64,000 nt of DNA from the NCBI GenBank assembly GCA_022410635.1, contig JAJVDF010000246.1, positions 219,415-283,414 on the forward strand. Reading direction: 5' to 3'. A program made the translations under genes and the position numbers. Source of the DNA: Tretioscincus oriximinensis. Lineage: Eukaryota > Chordata > Lepidosauria > Squamata > Gymnophthalmidae. The notes beneath the pieces were generated by a model that did not search any database, was not told where the DNA came from, and worked only from the letters and a program-made list of their open reading frames with translations. This document shows positions 1 to 11,949 of this stretch, in pieces (the stretch's first letter is position 1; each line of letters opens with the position of its first letter).

Positions 1-247
1 AGTGACTAGATAATGAACACCTGGACTTTAGATGCAGTTAATATTCTGACTGAAAATTTTATTTACCCNACAAACCTCCTGCAGCCTTTGCCTAGAATCC
101 GAGATTTGTCTTAATTTTTCCCAGGTACCAGGCCCATGCCTTCAACATCAGCATAACATGATGTCTTGTGAGTTAACATGTGAAGGCTGTTCTCAGGGTT
201 ATTTTCCTGTGTTCTGCTTCCTTGTAAGCATATGAACAGGGCTCTAA

Positions 248-650
248 AATTAAACAATAATAAACTGCCTGCTTCCTGTTTCTCTATTCCCTGATGGAAT
301 TTCTGTTTCCTGTTTTATCGTTTTAAGATATATTTCTGTCTGCTGGTTTTTTCATGTTGGCAATTCCTTAATATAAAAAGCTTGGACGCCCGGCAGCTTC
401 ATGAAGCTGGCAGGAGCACCCAAACATGAAAAAAAGTGAAACAGAACAATTGTTGTGCTGGTGATGGCCTGCTGGGAAATGTAGTCTGAGCAGCCTCTTG
501 TGACCTGAGGACTACAGCTGCCAGTCTATACCACAGCTAGCCCTGGGACGGAGGGAGGCAAGCCTCTTTAGCCAGCCTTTCCCACAGGAAACATTTTTTC
601 TGCTTACAGGAAAGTGACTGGGAGACCCATCTATAGGATGGCACAGATTC
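248..650 (+). repeat. Unclassified LTR-like interspersed repeat, copy 1
   Basis: This is one of four copies in the window of the same roughly 400-bp family; the others are at 1915-2312 (-), 7516-7830 (+) and 27163-27302 (-). The copies share a CAATAATAAA-like start, a stretch resembling CTGTTTCC..GTTTTAT, a TATA-like AATATAAAAAGCTT about 120 bp in, a GCTGGGAAATGTAGTC motif and a terminal TTTCTGCTTACAGGAA block. No ORF is shared. The TATA-like box and the length suggest a solo LTR, but I could not define TG..CA ends or a target duplication, so the class is inferred. Confidence 0.5.
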
Positions 651-1914
651 GGGTCCTATTTTCTATTTCCCTTCTGCATTATCTCCTCTATTAAAGGAAT
701 TCTTGCAAGCCACAATAAATGCTGAGATATATTATGCTCAGCCTCAAGAATGCAGGTGATAACAGATTATATTGGCTCTGTAACAGGACAGAAGATCCCG
801 ACAGATACCAGGAAATCCTGAACACATTTTTGTTGAAGCAGAAAGTTAGTTCCTAATAAACTGAAATACTATTATCAGTCAATAGGTTTAGCCATTTCTA
901 GTAACTCTTGTGGCCTCTAATGCCTTTTCTGCGCTGAGCCTTATTCTAGAACTGGTTGCTAAGCCTGCAAACATGGGCTTGGGTTACTTTCATGGGCGCT
1001 CTGGCTGGGTGGTGTGGTGTGAGCCTGCAGCATATTAGGCCAGGGAACTCAGGGCTCTGGCAGGTTGGAGCAGGTGGCCGTGCCAAAGGAGCAGATATAG
1101 TGGCAATTGGCCAGTCGTGGGAATTTGAAGTGATGGATACTGATTGTGTTCACTCCCCTCGCTTACGATGCTGATCTCCATGATACAGTTTATTAATATA
1201 GAAGCTGGGGGCATACCATTCACATTTCAATGCAGGCTATGGGAGGCCCCATTCAAGACCTGCCATAGCCTACACTAGCATGTGGGTGATGCGTCCACAT
1301 TCTGAGATGGTTGGGAATAAGACTAGGTGTGGAAGGATACCTAACCTGATGATGCTCAGCGGTAGATCTGAGTTAGGCCTAGCGCCTAGCTGGGACCTGC
1401 TGTTCTTTTCCATGCTGCTTTATTAATTGTTTGCAATGAATTGCAAGGTGACTACGATCATCTCTTCTAGTCACTGGTGGATTTATTTGCCCTGCAAATA
1501 CTGGGCTCCTCACAGATCTGGGACAAAATGCCTGCCTCATTTTGTGGTCAGCTGAAGCAGGCTGTGTTCGTCATGCCTCTTGCTTGGTTTCTGCTGTACT
1601 ATTTCAAGGGCTGGTGAAAACAGAAAAGTTATCACAAAAATCTTATAACTCTATTGTTTAATTAGCCATGTTGAAAAATAAATTAACTGCTCTTCCATAG
1701 TTATTTTCATTGGGATGCAGTAACTTGTTCTGATATTTTCTAGAGATACATTTAAGCTATCTGCATATGAGCCACACAGCAAATCCTTTGCATTCATTAA
1801 NTCCTGGATAAGTAGTATTTTTACCTTTTTATTCATTGTCAAATGTTATATATGAGATCATTAGGTGTTACACTGGGCGTTATTTTCGATTATATCCTAG
1901 AAGAAGAGAAACCT
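651..1914. other. No recognised feature
   Basis: AT-rich single-copy-looking DNA. The open frames are short, on both strands, and resemble no family I know. I see no gene, RNA or clear repeat. Confidence 0.4.
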
Positions 1915-2312
1915 GTGCCACCTTCCTGTAAGCAGAAAACATGTTTCCGTGGGTGGGACTGGGCACAGGTTGGCTAAAGAGTCATTGGCTAGCTGAGAAN
2001 TGCAGTGTGCAGGGCCAGCTGAAGAGTCAGAAGCAGGGCAGAAGAGGCTGCCTGCTGCTCAGACTACACTTCCCAGCAGGCCCTGCTACCAGCTCAATAA
2101 CNGCTCCATTTCACTCTCTTCACGTTTGGGCTGCTGCTGTTACTGCCAGTTCTGTAAAGCTGCTGGGCATCAAAGCTTTTATAATAAGCCTCNTTGTAAG
2201 AAAATGGCATAGAAAAGCAGGCAGAAATGCAACTAAGAACCATAAAACTGGAAACAGAAAGTCTTCCAGAAGATGAGAAANCAGAAGCTGGTTGTTTTGT
2301 TATTGTTGACAG
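1915..2312 (-). repeat. Unclassified LTR-like interspersed repeat, copy 2
   Basis: Read on the minus strand, it follows copy 1 from the CAATAACAAAACAACCAGC start to TTTTCTGCTTACAGGAAGG. It has a TATA-like TTATTATAAAAGCTTTGATG and a GGGAAGTGTAGTCTGAGCAG block. Three Ns fall inside it. A 111-codon + strand ORF overlaps it but is not shared with the other copies and is probably not a gene. Confidence 0.5.
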
Positions 2313-2921
2313 CTGCTACCCTGTCCATGTATACCCCCGTATGTTAAAAGAACAGTTGAATGCAGATCACTGGAAAAGATTTCTGAATTTTGTTTGATGG
2401 GTTTCAGTTTCATACTGTACTATGCTGCTAATGTTTCAGTGGAAAGCTGAGCCTTGACAGCAAAGAGAGTACATTTATTCTGAAGTAATTAACAGGACAA
2501 GCAGATGGATGTGTGGCTTGAGGGCAGGGTATGCTTTCTGCTTCTACTCTTCTTGCCATTTCAAGGGGGATTGGGAGGTCGCTCCAGTTTGACTGCCAGG
2601 AGAGCAGTTAATTGGACCCTCAAATTCCTAGATCTTTCTCTGATCTTTTTCATCCTTTCGTATCTTCAGTTTATTCTTGTTCGTGCTGAGTGCTGGATTT
2701 AAGCTAAATTGTGACACTGTTTGATTTTGCTGTTAAAGGGATTAGTCTGAATGGAGAAATCTGAAAAACTTGTTTTCGTGCATCTAAATCTAGAATGTAG
2801 TTTGCTTGGCACATTTGCTTAACCAATTGATGGAAGCCTTCAGAAAGCAACTTTATAAATTCAGGAAATGCTTTCTAAACACACTCTAAAGGTGTTTGAG
2901 GCAGCTTTGTTTTAACACAGG

Positions 2922-3758
2922 AATCATAGAATCATAGAGTTGGAAGGGACCTCCAGTCTCATCGGGTTCAACCATCTGCTCAACGTGGGATTCCCTAAAC
3001 CATCCCAAATTGATGGCTTGCTTTTGCTTCAAGACTTCAGGCAAAGAACTCACTACCTACTGTGGCAACCTGGAAGTTCCACAGGTTTACCATTCTTACT
3101 GTTAGAAAGTTTCTTCTGTTATCTAATCTATATCGTCTTCCTTGCAGTTTTATTCCATTGTTTCAAGTCTTTCTATGTGCCAATGAGAATAGGCTGGCCA
3201 GATGATCCTTTCGTGGGGGTTGAAAACCCGGTTTTGGGGTGCCTCCTAGTTTTTTCAGAGGAAATTTTTTTNAAAAAAAGATTTTTTAGGTAAAATATTT
3301 TTGTTTTTCAATTTTATTTTCCTCAGAAAAAACCGGGAGGCACCCCAAGACCGGGTTTTCAACCCCCTCCCCCAATAGGGGCATCTGGTCAGCCTAAATG
3401 AGAACAAGGTTGATCCCCCTACTGTGACAGTCCTTCAGATATTGGCAGGCAGCTATCAGGTCTCCTCTCAGTCTTCTCTTTTGCAGACTAGATTATTCTA
3501 GATCCTTCCTCACAGGACATGGTTTCTAAACCACTCACCACCTTTGTAACTCTCTTTTGAACTTGCTCTAGTTTATCTAGTTTGTTCTTTTTAAATTTGG
3601 GTGCCCAGAAGTGAATATTGTATTCCAAGTGTGGTCTGACCAAAGTTCTGTGGAGTAGAATAATTACTTCACATGATCGAGATTCTATGCTCCTCTTCAT
3701 GGACCCCAGGATTTTGTTTCACTTTTTTGCTGCTGCTTTGCATTGTTGACTCATGTTT
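2922..3758 (-). mobile_element. CR1 LINE 3' fragment, interrupted by a MITE
   Basis: The left edge is the reverse complement of the CR1 tail (ATTCTATGATTC octamers followed by GGAGGTCCCTTCCAACTC). Minus-strand translation near 3488-3700 gives the CR1 reverse-transcriptase C-terminus, with RTLVRPHLEYNIHFWAP and LDKLEQVQKRVTKVVSGLE. The copy is 5'-truncated and has many stops, so it is a dead insertion. A hAT-type element (3190-3396) sits inside it. Confidence 0.85.
3190..3396. mobile_element. hAT-type MITE nested in CR1
   Basis: A non-coding 207-bp element with terminal inverted repeats TAGGCTGGCCAGATG and, on the other strand, TAGGCTGACCAGATG (one mismatch in 15). It is almost palindromic, with arms carrying AAACCCGG and GGGGTGCCTCC. 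It is flanked by the 8-bp direct repeat AATGAGAA (3182-3189 and 3397-3404). Removing the element and one repeat restores continuous CR1 sequence. Eight-base duplications are the hallmark of hAT transposases. A related left half begins at 63045. Confidence 0.82.
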
Positions 3759-4274
3759 AGTGTATAAAAAGGTTGTAGTATATAAAACCTGTCTCCCATG
3801 CAGTTTCTTCATTATGCAATATCTTTGCATTAGAAAAGATGCTAAAGATTAATAGCTGTAATTCCCCCACCCCAGTTACAGTGCAAAGGAATGAAGAATA
3901 CTGGAAATAAAAAATTCCTGACTTGCCAAATGTTGATGTGCTTATTCAGCAATAACAGCTCATCAGCTCATCCCATATTCCCCTTTTTAATAAACTAATA
4001 TCCAGGTGGTTCATTCAGAACCTGCCACCCCGTATGTTCTTTTTTAATAAGCTATTTATGGCTGCCTCCACCGGTCACTTCTCACTCTTTTATCTCAGAG
4101 GCAATGTTTTAATTATCTCAGTCGGACATTATTCTCAATTATAAACAACGACACACACATAGATATTTCACTGTCCCAAGTGATAACATTATTTGTATTT
4201 TTCCTTCCAACAAATGACAAGAATTTTAGGAATAGCATTTTATTTTGTTCTCAGAATCTTTTAAATGTCTGATA

Positions 4275-4438
4275 GGTCTGATTCATACTTGGCCTTATTC
4301 TATTCCAGAAAGTGGTCAAAGGGATTAGCCATTCTTGGCTAATGCAAACCATAGCAAGCTGTGCTAAAGTGGCATATGGATAGCAGGCTCCTTAGATCCC
4401 CTTTCTGGAACAGAATAAAGTCAAATGCGAATCAGGCC
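4275..4438. mobile_element. Palindromic MITE-like inverted repeat
   Basis: The outer ~40 bases form an imperfect inverted repeat: GGTCTGATTC on the left matches GGCCTGATTC on the right, and TTATTCTATTCCAGAAAG matches TTATTCTGTTCCAGAAAG. It is non-coding. I could not settle a target-site duplication, so the superfamily is open. Confidence 0.5.
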
Positions 4439-5461
4439 AAGGAGTCGTAAGACCTTCTGAATCAGTGGGTTGAATCTCCTACACAGTGTTGGATTCACTA
4501 TGCTACAGTAGTATAATGAGATCCCTTTATATTGATCCATATACTGTATCAAGGTCAGTATTTATATTCAGCCTTGAGAGAAGGTTCAGAATTGTTTAGT
4601 GAGTCAAAAGGCTAATTTGAATTGTGAAATGCAAACTTTTAGCAGTTAAATAAATTCTTTATCATTTTCTATAAAGTATCATACATTCCTAGAACTTAGC
4701 TTTATCCAGAGAGCAGCATTCTAGTCAAATGAGACACACATTGTATTTCATCTAATTGCCAGGATAAAACCCCTCTTATCTCTCCGTGTAAGCATTAACT
4801 TTTATCATGTTTTTCTACCCTATTTATCTACTGCAATAAAGGAGGTTTATAAGGAAGCAGGCTCTTTATTACTTGTTCTGCCAAATGACACATTAACTAA
4901 AAGATCTGTGCATAGCTGACTATTCATTTCAAAAGGAAGGAGAGGAAAGTTCCTTAGGCTCTTTCTTTAAATTAAAAGGAGCATTAAAATGGATAGAAAC
5001 CTGTTCTCTTTTTTATTTGTGATTCTCCTGGCATTTTCTTGCAAATATGTGTTGGGGAGGAATCATAAGACTGTTAATATTGAGTGGCGTTAGCTGACTT
5101 TTAGTGCAGTTGCCTGAAAGCAGAATGTTTTCTGAAAAATTCAAAGAAATAGCCTTGTTTATTCAGAAAATCCAGTAAGTAGCACTTTGGAGAGTACCAA
5201 GAAGAAGGTAGGCGGTATGAGCTCCCTTCCTCTTTTTAGTTGTCAAAGTACTACAACCCCCCTGTTTTCTGAAAATATTCAGTATGCCATAAGGGCAGGC
5301 TACCTCTGTATTTGAAAGAAAATGGCATGGATGTACCCATGTAGATATCAGGGACAGAGCTTGACTCAAGGATAGCTATTAACTAATTATATTTGTAAGA
5401 GCTTGATTCCCCAGCTCTACTCAAGCAGTCAAGCAGGAGTTGGTCACAGCTCAGTGGTATC
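4439..5461. other. No recognised feature
   Basis: About 65 percent A+T with no open frame longer than 70 codons. I see no repeat that matches anything else in the window. Confidence 0.4.
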
Positions 5462-5735
5462 TTCTGTTTCGCCAAAACGGTCCTCTGAAAACAAGACGTA
5501 GTAGAGGTTTTGCTGAATCCCTAAAATTTAAGGTGCCCCGCAAAAGCAAGACCTACCAGCCCTCCCTGGGTTCCCCTTGATGGCCGGAAACTGCAATAAC
5601 GTTCATTTTTTGTTCAACAGTAAATGCGAATTCTTCATGGAAAAATAAGATGCCCTCTAAAAATAAGACGTAGTGCATCTTTGGGAGCAAAAATTAACAT
5701 AGGACACTGTCTTATTTTGGGGAAAACACTGTAGC
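5462..5735. mobile_element. Non-autonomous DNA element with AAATAAGAC ends
   Basis: The ends carry CCAAAAC..AAACAAGACGTAG on the left and GTCTTATTTTGGGGAAAACA on the right, which are inverted with respect to each other. The interior repeats AAAATAAGACGTAGTGCATC. A second copy of the type lies at 54935-55190. Such AATAAGAC-ended non-coding elements are common in reptile genomes. Family assignment is by resemblance only. Confidence 0.45.
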
Positions 5736-6279
5736 AATAATAAATATGAAAAACAATGAGAAACCTGCTGCTGGATTGGGTTTAATTCTTGGTAACTGTG
5801 ATGAACCAATCTGTCTAGACTTTTTAGCAGCACTACAGACGCGATATGTGTTTTGTCATTTTGAGAGGTACTTTTTACTTCCCAATTGTAGCCCACAACA
5901 TCACTTGTGTGGCTGAGTACCAATCTGATTGGGCCTTTGGAGAGCCAATAGCATTGTACTTTGAGACTTTCCCCTGGACTCAAGATTGAATCAACCAGAT
6001 TGCTGCTGACTGCGTGTGAAGCTTTCTGTATCTCATAAAGTCTGTTAGTTGTAATTAACTGAGAAATGTTTCGTCCTTTAAAAAAAAAAATCATGGCGTT
6101 TGTAAGACTGAATCAAAATTGCCACTTCCATTTTTGACTGCTTCTCCAAGAAAGGTGTTTAGTCCAGAAGTGCTGCAATCTCGTAATAGGCACCTTCTCT
6201 GGACAGTGCACAAGCCCCTGCTTCTCCTTGATTCTCAGCAGGCCTTGCAGTCCGGGAGTAGAAGTGGGGCCTGCGAGGT

Positions 6280-6540
6280 AAAGAACAGGGGATTGAGAGC
6301 CTGCCTGGTCTTCTGGTTAGAGCGTGAGACTCTTATCAGAAGCCTCCTAATTCTCCACTCCTCTATGAAGCCTGCTGGATGACCGTGGGCTAGTCTCAGT
6401 TTTTTTGGAGCTGTCTTAGCCCCACATACTTCACAAAGTGTCCATTGTGAAGAAAAGAACACAAAGTTATAAGTTGCTTTGATTTCCTTTGGGTTGAGAA
6501 AAGTGGGTTATTTAGTCTTCCTCGTCTTCCTCTGCTCACT
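6280..6540 (+). mobile_element. tRNA-derived SINE
   Basis: The head, GGTTAGAGCGTGAGACTCTTATCAG, is tRNA-like (degenerate box A). It is followed by the body typical of this family: CCTCTATGAAGCCTGCTGG, a GACC.TGGGC.AGTC core resembling other vertebrate SINE cores, AGCCCCACATACTTCACAAAG, and a tail reading TTGAGAAAAGTGGGTTA then TCTTCCTCGTCTTCC. Related copies are at 42030-42178 and 55955-56112. Confidence 0.65.
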
Positions 6541-7287
6541 ATTGCTCCTCAGGGAGGCTGGACGTGTGGGGCAAAGAATGTGAAAAAATGCATATTTCTG
6601 TGGCATCTTTTCTCACTCATTTCCTTCCTCCGGAATATGGTTGCACACTCTTCCCCTGGCTTTTAATCACAAGTCACTGCCAGGCACTTATTTCTGTGTT
6701 GATCTATACACTTTTGTCAGGACCAAAGTGTTGCCATGGGAATACATAACCCCCTGGGACCCAGTCCATGGCAGGAACATTGGATTTTATGAATCCTATG
6801 TGATTGGCCATAAAGCAACAAAAGCTCTTTGGTGAAAGGGGTGTTATAAATAAATAAGTGTTATTAGTTTAAGGGAGAGGAAGGAAGGAATTTTGAGATT
6901 GTATTTCCTGCTTCCCTGTTGATGCAGGAAAGACATTTCGAATGAAGAAGCAGGAGAAAAAGAAGAAAGCTCATGCCAAGGTTTGACGGTGAATGGCACT
7001 GGTGGGGTATGGAGGGAAATTTTGCATTGTGTCAAAAGGGCTTCAGCATGGAACATCCACTTGCTTGGCTGCCATGCTCCTAGGCTGGTTTCATTGACAG
7101 CTCATGTTGGATGCTTTTTCTGAGTGCTTTTGTCTGAGTTTGAGGACTTGAGAGCATTAATACGTTGACCCACTACTAAGCTAAACCTACATCATGGGTT
7201 TGGGCAACTGCAGAAAGGAATTTATCCAGATTTGCAGAGTCCTGCAGCTATGGGCCACCAAGGGGCCTTCTGGCACTTGGAGGCTCA
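6541..7287. other. No recognised feature
   Basis: Two overlapping short + strand frames (6564-6835) and one minus frame (6844-7056) are present but carry no motif. I see nothing else. Confidence 0.4.
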
Positions 7288-7382
7288 CGGGAAAGGTGGG
7301 TGTCATGAGCTTTCGTAGGTAAGTCTATATGCTACAAGCCCCACTGCTGAGCTTCGTACTAACACGGCTATTTCTCTGAAAT
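7288..7382. mobile_element. Penelope-type terminal repeat fragment, inverted arrangement
   Basis: The left part (about 7300-7345) reads on the minus strand as CCTACGAAAGCTCATG, the GAAAGC block of the family described at 16906. The right part (7353-7380) reads on the plus strand as ACTAACACGGCTATTTCTCTG, the family's 3' tail. The right arm between them is missing, as if a palindromic copy had lost its second arm. Confidence 0.55.
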
Positions 7383-7515
7383 GTAGCTATGGGGGCTGAG
7401 TGCTCCATCTAACTTCAGTGGCTTTCTAAACAAAGGCCAACCATTGAGGAATATGAATGGAAAGAGGGTTAGTGTGATATGTCATCTTTTCTATTCCCTA
7501 TAGACTGGGTACTGG

Positions 7516-7830
7516 TTGTCAGCAATAATAAACGACCAGCTTCCAGTTTCTCTGCTTCCAGTAGAATTCCAATCCTGTTTCATAGTTGTATTTCTGCCTG
7601 CTTTTTTAACGATGGCAAGCAGCGAGGAGGGCAAGAGGTTCTGGCAGGCGGGCCCACTGGAAGGTATAGTCAGAGCACTGGGCTCTGTCCTGTGGACTAC
7701 AACTCCCAGCCTGCATCACACCAGCCCTGAATGGGAGGATGCCGCTTTAGCTATTCTTTTGAGTCTCTGGAAAATTGTTTTCTGCCTACAGGAAGATAGT
7801 TTGGGACCCGTCTATAACCAAGCTGGATTA
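7516..7830 (+). repeat. Unclassified LTR-like interspersed repeat, copy 3
   Basis: It matches copies 1 and 2 from GCAATAATAAACGACCAGC to TTTTCTGCCTACAGGAAG and the following GGGACCCGTCTATAACC. At 7696-7714 it carries ACTACAACTCCCAGCCTGC, close to the ZNF143 (STAF) binding consensus. An opposite-oriented GGAAGGTATAGTCAGAGC lies about 45 bp upstream. Confidence 0.5.
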
Positions 7831-8525
7831 CCATGTAGGCAAAGTAAGCACTGGCCTATGGACCCCATGCCTTTTAAGGGCCTCACAATAATGGATCAAC
7901 TAGTTAGATAATTAGATCAAGTAGAGTTGCCTTATTTTAAAGGAGTTTGCTTATAATGACGAGCATTGCTCTCCTTGGACTTTCTACCCTCCCCAAAAGA
8001 TCTAAAGTGCCAGCTATGAAATCTTTGTTTCAGATGTTCCTGTGTGGCAGCACACTAACTGTAAGAGTTGAGCTGTTAAAAATGGTAGTCAATAGTAGAG
8101 GTGAGCGAATATTCAAAGGAGCAACACACAATCATAAAGACAAAATGCTGCTGGGATTCTGGAAGGGAATGGGATTGTTCTATGTGCCAAATGTCATTCT
8201 GATACACAGATAAGGATGTTGTGGTTTCCTGACAACCATAGGAACTAGAGAGTAAACAGAAACATGCAATGGGGGTTGGGGATCTTAAATAGGGCCATTT
8301 TCTGCTCTGCTTTGCCCCTTGCAATTTCTCCATGTAAGTGCAGTTTCCCCAGCTCCAGTTTTTCTTGTATAACCCAATCTTATTCTTCTATTCAGGAAAT
8401 GGGACAGATTCTGGTGATGTGGCTTTGTTTGCCCAGATAAACTTGGTCAGTGCGTTCCATCGAGTGGTCTGCGTTGTGAATAATGCATTTTGTTTCTTCC
8501 TATTCAGATTCTCTTTTTATGTTAG

Positions 8526-8773
8526 TGAGCTTCAAGACAGGACTAGACAGGTTTATGGACACTAAGGGTATCAATGGGTCCTAGGATGGATGCCTGGATG
8601 TTGCCTCCAGGATGGAGCAACAGGTAGTGCTCATGAAATACCATTTGCAGGGAGTCATATTTTGCTTTCCTCTATTCAGGTGCATCTGATGGGCCTCTGT
8701 GTGAGACAGAAGGCTGGACTAGATGGGCTGTGGCCTGATCCAGGATGGCTCTTCTTATGTTCTTATGTTCTAG
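8526..8773 (+). mobile_element. CR1/L3-type LINE 3' end
   Basis: Begins at the last RT codons (phase of FKTGLDRFMDTKGI-like coding), runs through the 3' UTR with AGGATGGATGCCTGGATGTTG and CTGGACTAGATGGGCTGTGG, and ends in the TCTTATGTTCTTATGTTCT microsatellite that terminates this family. Close to the 3' end of the long copy at 9935-11262. Confidence 0.85.
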
Positions 8774-9137
8774 TTTACACTGTGACTTTAAAAGAGTTTT
8801 ATCCTTTGTCTTATGACTTTGTTTTATCTCATCGCTGCCTTATTTGCTTCCATTTCTGGGCTCGGACTGAAGCACTTTGGAATGTGTTAATGGGTTGGCT
8901 GCTGGTTTTTCTTCTTCTTTTGATGAGCATCTTCAACAGAATTGTGAAGAAAAACAATTTTCAATATTTCTATTAATGGATACTATTGAACTTTAAAAGT
9001 GTGAGTGAGGATAAAAGTTTTAAGTTTGATATTTCATGTTAATCTATTGTGGGCTTAATTTAAAAATATGATACGTGGTTTTGTCAGCTGCGGATCGTAA
9101 GGGTGGTATTGGGGGTTCACAAGGGAGTCCTGGCCAT

Positions 9138-9450
9138 TGTTATTATTTATTTATATTTATANCCCGCTTCATATCTGAAGGTCTCAGGGCGGCAAACAGT
9201 AAAATATCAACACAAAATTAACCAACTAACAACAGTATAAAAACAATACCTAAAAATGGGGACAAAAAATGAACATTTTCCTCAGCCAAAGGCCAAGTGA
9301 AAGAGACGCGNCTTCAAACATCTTCTAAAACAATACAGTGATGATGATAGATGCACCTCAAGGGGGAGACTATTCCAAAGACTGGGGGCAACCGCCAACA
9401 AAGCCCTACCCCGGGTTCCCAGTCCATTGGCTGTTGAAAGGGGTGNTACA
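9138..9450 (-). mobile_element. L2-type LINE 3' end
   Basis: The plus strand opens with a TTATTTATTTATATTTATA tail and CCCGCTTCATATCTGAAGG, the reverse complement of the L2 tail. The minus strand then decodes an L2 RT C-terminus of the form RSLKTxLF..LAFG (around 9285-9330), preceded by the AxSLWNSLP-type block near 9360-9400. Five similar fragments lie at 11950, 33171, 51842, 55195 and 58693. Confidence 0.7.
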
Positions 9451-9934
9451 GTCAGGTGACTGGCTCACATTTGAATTTCCCGCCTCTTTCTGTACAGCCA
9501 GGTAATCTGTGTTGCTGACCTGGGAGTGTTGGGGGAAGTCCTTTGGTTTCCAGGAAGGAAGGAGGAGCTGTCCACGCTAGCAAAAGCAATGGCCGAAACT
9601 GCTTCTTCTATGCTGTAGGACATTGCCTAACAAGCTGCTGTTGTTTCCAGGTCAGTAATGCTAACTGCTGCTCTGTGACTCCCACCTTGTGCACCTGGTT
9701 ACCTGGCTGCACAAGCAGAGGCAGGAAATTCAAATGGAGCCTAGTAATGAAGGCCAGGAGGGGGAGCTGTGCAGATCTTCAGCCCCACCCTTACAAGCTG
9801 CTGTGGGGTTTTATTACTCAGTTAATACTTCAGTGAGAAGGGGGACCCTATTCCCTGGGTTGAATTAGCCGCTCGTTTTAGGCAGACCTGCATACTATGC
9901 AAGTAAGGAGTTGCAAGGCACTCCTGTGTTAACA

Positions 9935-11262
9935 AACATGTAGATAAAGGGGATCCAGTTGATATTGTCTATCTAGATTTTCAGAAGGCTTTTGATAAAG
10001 TCCCTCATCAAAGGCTTCTAAAAAAGCTCCATACTCATGGTATAAGTGGACAGACTTTGTCCTGGATTGGAAACTGGCTAAAAGATAGAAAACAGAGGGT
10101 AGTATTAAATGGACAGTTCTCTGAGTGGAAAGAGGTAAGAAGTGGGGTACCCCAGGGATCTGTACTGGGACCCTTGCTTTTCAATATATTTATAAATGAT
10201 CTGGATGCCGAGGTAAATAGTGAAGTAGCCAAGTTTGCTGACGACACTAAACTGTTCAGGGTAGTGAAAACTGAAAATGATTGTAAGGCACTCCAGAGTG
10301 ATTTATTGAAATTGGGTGAGTGGGCATTAAAGTGGCAAATGCACTTCAACCTAAGCAAGTGCAAGGTCATGCATATTGGGGCAAAGAACCAAAATACTCC
10401 TACCATCTGATGGGAACCAAGCTTTCTGTGACCGAGCAAGAAAAGGATCTTGGGGTGTTAGTGGACAATTCAATGAAAATGTCAACCCAGTGTGCAGCAG
10501 CAGCAAAAAAGGCAAATTCCATGTTGGGGATAATTAGGAAAGGAATCGAAAATAAGTCAGCAAATGTTGTTTTGCCTCTTTATAAATCTGTGGTGAGGCC
10601 ACATTTGGAATCCTGTGTTCAATTCTGGTCACCACATCTCAAGAGAGATATTTTGGAACTGGAGAAGGTGCAGAAGAGGGCAACAAAAATGATCAAGGGT
10701 CTGGAGCACCTCCCTTACGAAGCAAGGCTGCAACGTTTGGGCCTCTTCAGCCTTGAAAGGAGACGTTTGAGGGGTGATCTGATTGAAGTGTACAAAATCA
10801 TGCATGGGATCGACAGGGTGAATAGAGAAAAAATGTTTTCTCTGTCACACAACACAAGGACCAGAGGGCACTCCTTAGAACTGTTGGGTAGAAAAGTGAG
10901 AACAGACAAAGGAAAGTATTTTTTCACCCAGAGGGTCGTCGGCCTGTGGAATTTACTTCCTGAAGAGGTCGTGGTAGCTAACAGCTTGGATAGTTTCAAG
11001 ACAGGACTAGACAGGTTTATGGACACCAAAGGTATAAATGGATACTAGGATGGATGTCTGGATGTTGCCTCTGGGATGGAGCAACAGGCAGGACTNCTGA
11101 AATACCATTTGCAGGGAGTCATGAACAGGAGCATATTTTGCTTTCCTCTGTTCGGATTGCCCAGGTGCATCTGGTGGGCCTCTGTGTGACACAGAATGCT
11201 GGACTTGATGGACTGTGGCCTGATCCAGGATGGCTCTTCTTATGTTCTTATGTTCTTATGAA
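9935..11262 (+). mobile_element. CR1/L3-type LINE, 3' half with RT and tail
   Basis: 5'-truncated non-LTR retrotransposon. Translation first gives the RT palm with DFQKAFDKVPHQRLL, GVPQGSVLGPLLFNIFIND and the catalytic FADD motif (FADDTKLF, near 10237). It then shifts frame near 10380-10410 and continues with GTKLSVTEQEKDLGVLVD, KSVVRPHLESCVQFWSP, LEKVQKRATKMIKGLEHLP and NLLPEEVVVANSLDSFK to a stop at 11046-11048. A 200-bp 3' UTR ends in a TTATGTTC microsatellite. The frame break and truncation make it non-functional, but long frames are intact, so it is fairly young. The nearest relative here is 21123-21727 (-). Confidence 0.92.
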
Positions 11263-11949
11263 TACCTAATTTCTGAATTTTTTAAAAAAACGCAAACATT
11301 TATCTTAATAAAAGAAATAATGAAAATAGACAAGTATAAACAATATTGATAGAAACAACTAGCCTATACAGTGACTTGTTTTATGTTCTAGGGACGAACC
11401 AGGACACAAATATTACAGATCATGTCAGAAATCAAAGGCAAGGGCGCTTGGTGGAAGCTGAATTGTGGGCAACCAGACTGGTAGATCCTGAAGCAAGACT
11501 GTGTCTGGCTGTTCGTCATGTTTATCTTTTGGCTGTGAATGTGCTGTACCAACAGTTCTGCTCTGAACAGACTGGCACCGTCTCGGATGGGAAGAACTGC
11601 AATTTCCCCAGTTAACACCCAAGTGCAGCAGATGAGAGCCCTGCTGTCTTTGCAGCAGAAACACACCAGGAGGGACTGAAGCTTCTTAAGAAACAAAGTG
11701 TGCTTGCCTGCCTTTGACATTTTGACTAAAATAGATTGCCTTATTGTAGGCACACATGAAGCCAATCCAAGAGGGAATAATTTGCAGCATTCCTGGAAGA
11801 TACATGTGTTCAGACAAAAATAGTTTTGCAATTGAAGCACTTGCTCAAAAGAATCGTTATCAAAATGCACAAGTTTTCTTTGATTTGCCCTGTAGTGAGG
11901 AACACTTAAAACAATATTTTTGTGCGCACCTTTTGCAAATACCTTGCCT
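11263..11949. other. No recognised feature
   Basis: Contains overlapping frames of 89 codons (+) and 160 codons (-) around 11346-11870, with no domain, no splice-site pattern and no family resemblance. I treat them as chance frames. Confidence 0.4.

Noticed and set aside
5657..6094. 145-codon minus-strand frame
   Set aside because: No domain or splice-site context; partly overlaps an AATAAGAC-ended element. Probably a chance frame.
10035..11029. Minus-strand frames opposite the CR1/L3 RT
   Set aside because: Antisense shadows of the plus-strand reverse transcriptase.
11388..11870. 160-codon minus-strand frame, opposite shorter plus frames
   Set aside because: Cys-rich but without any pattern, no family resemblance and no exon signals.
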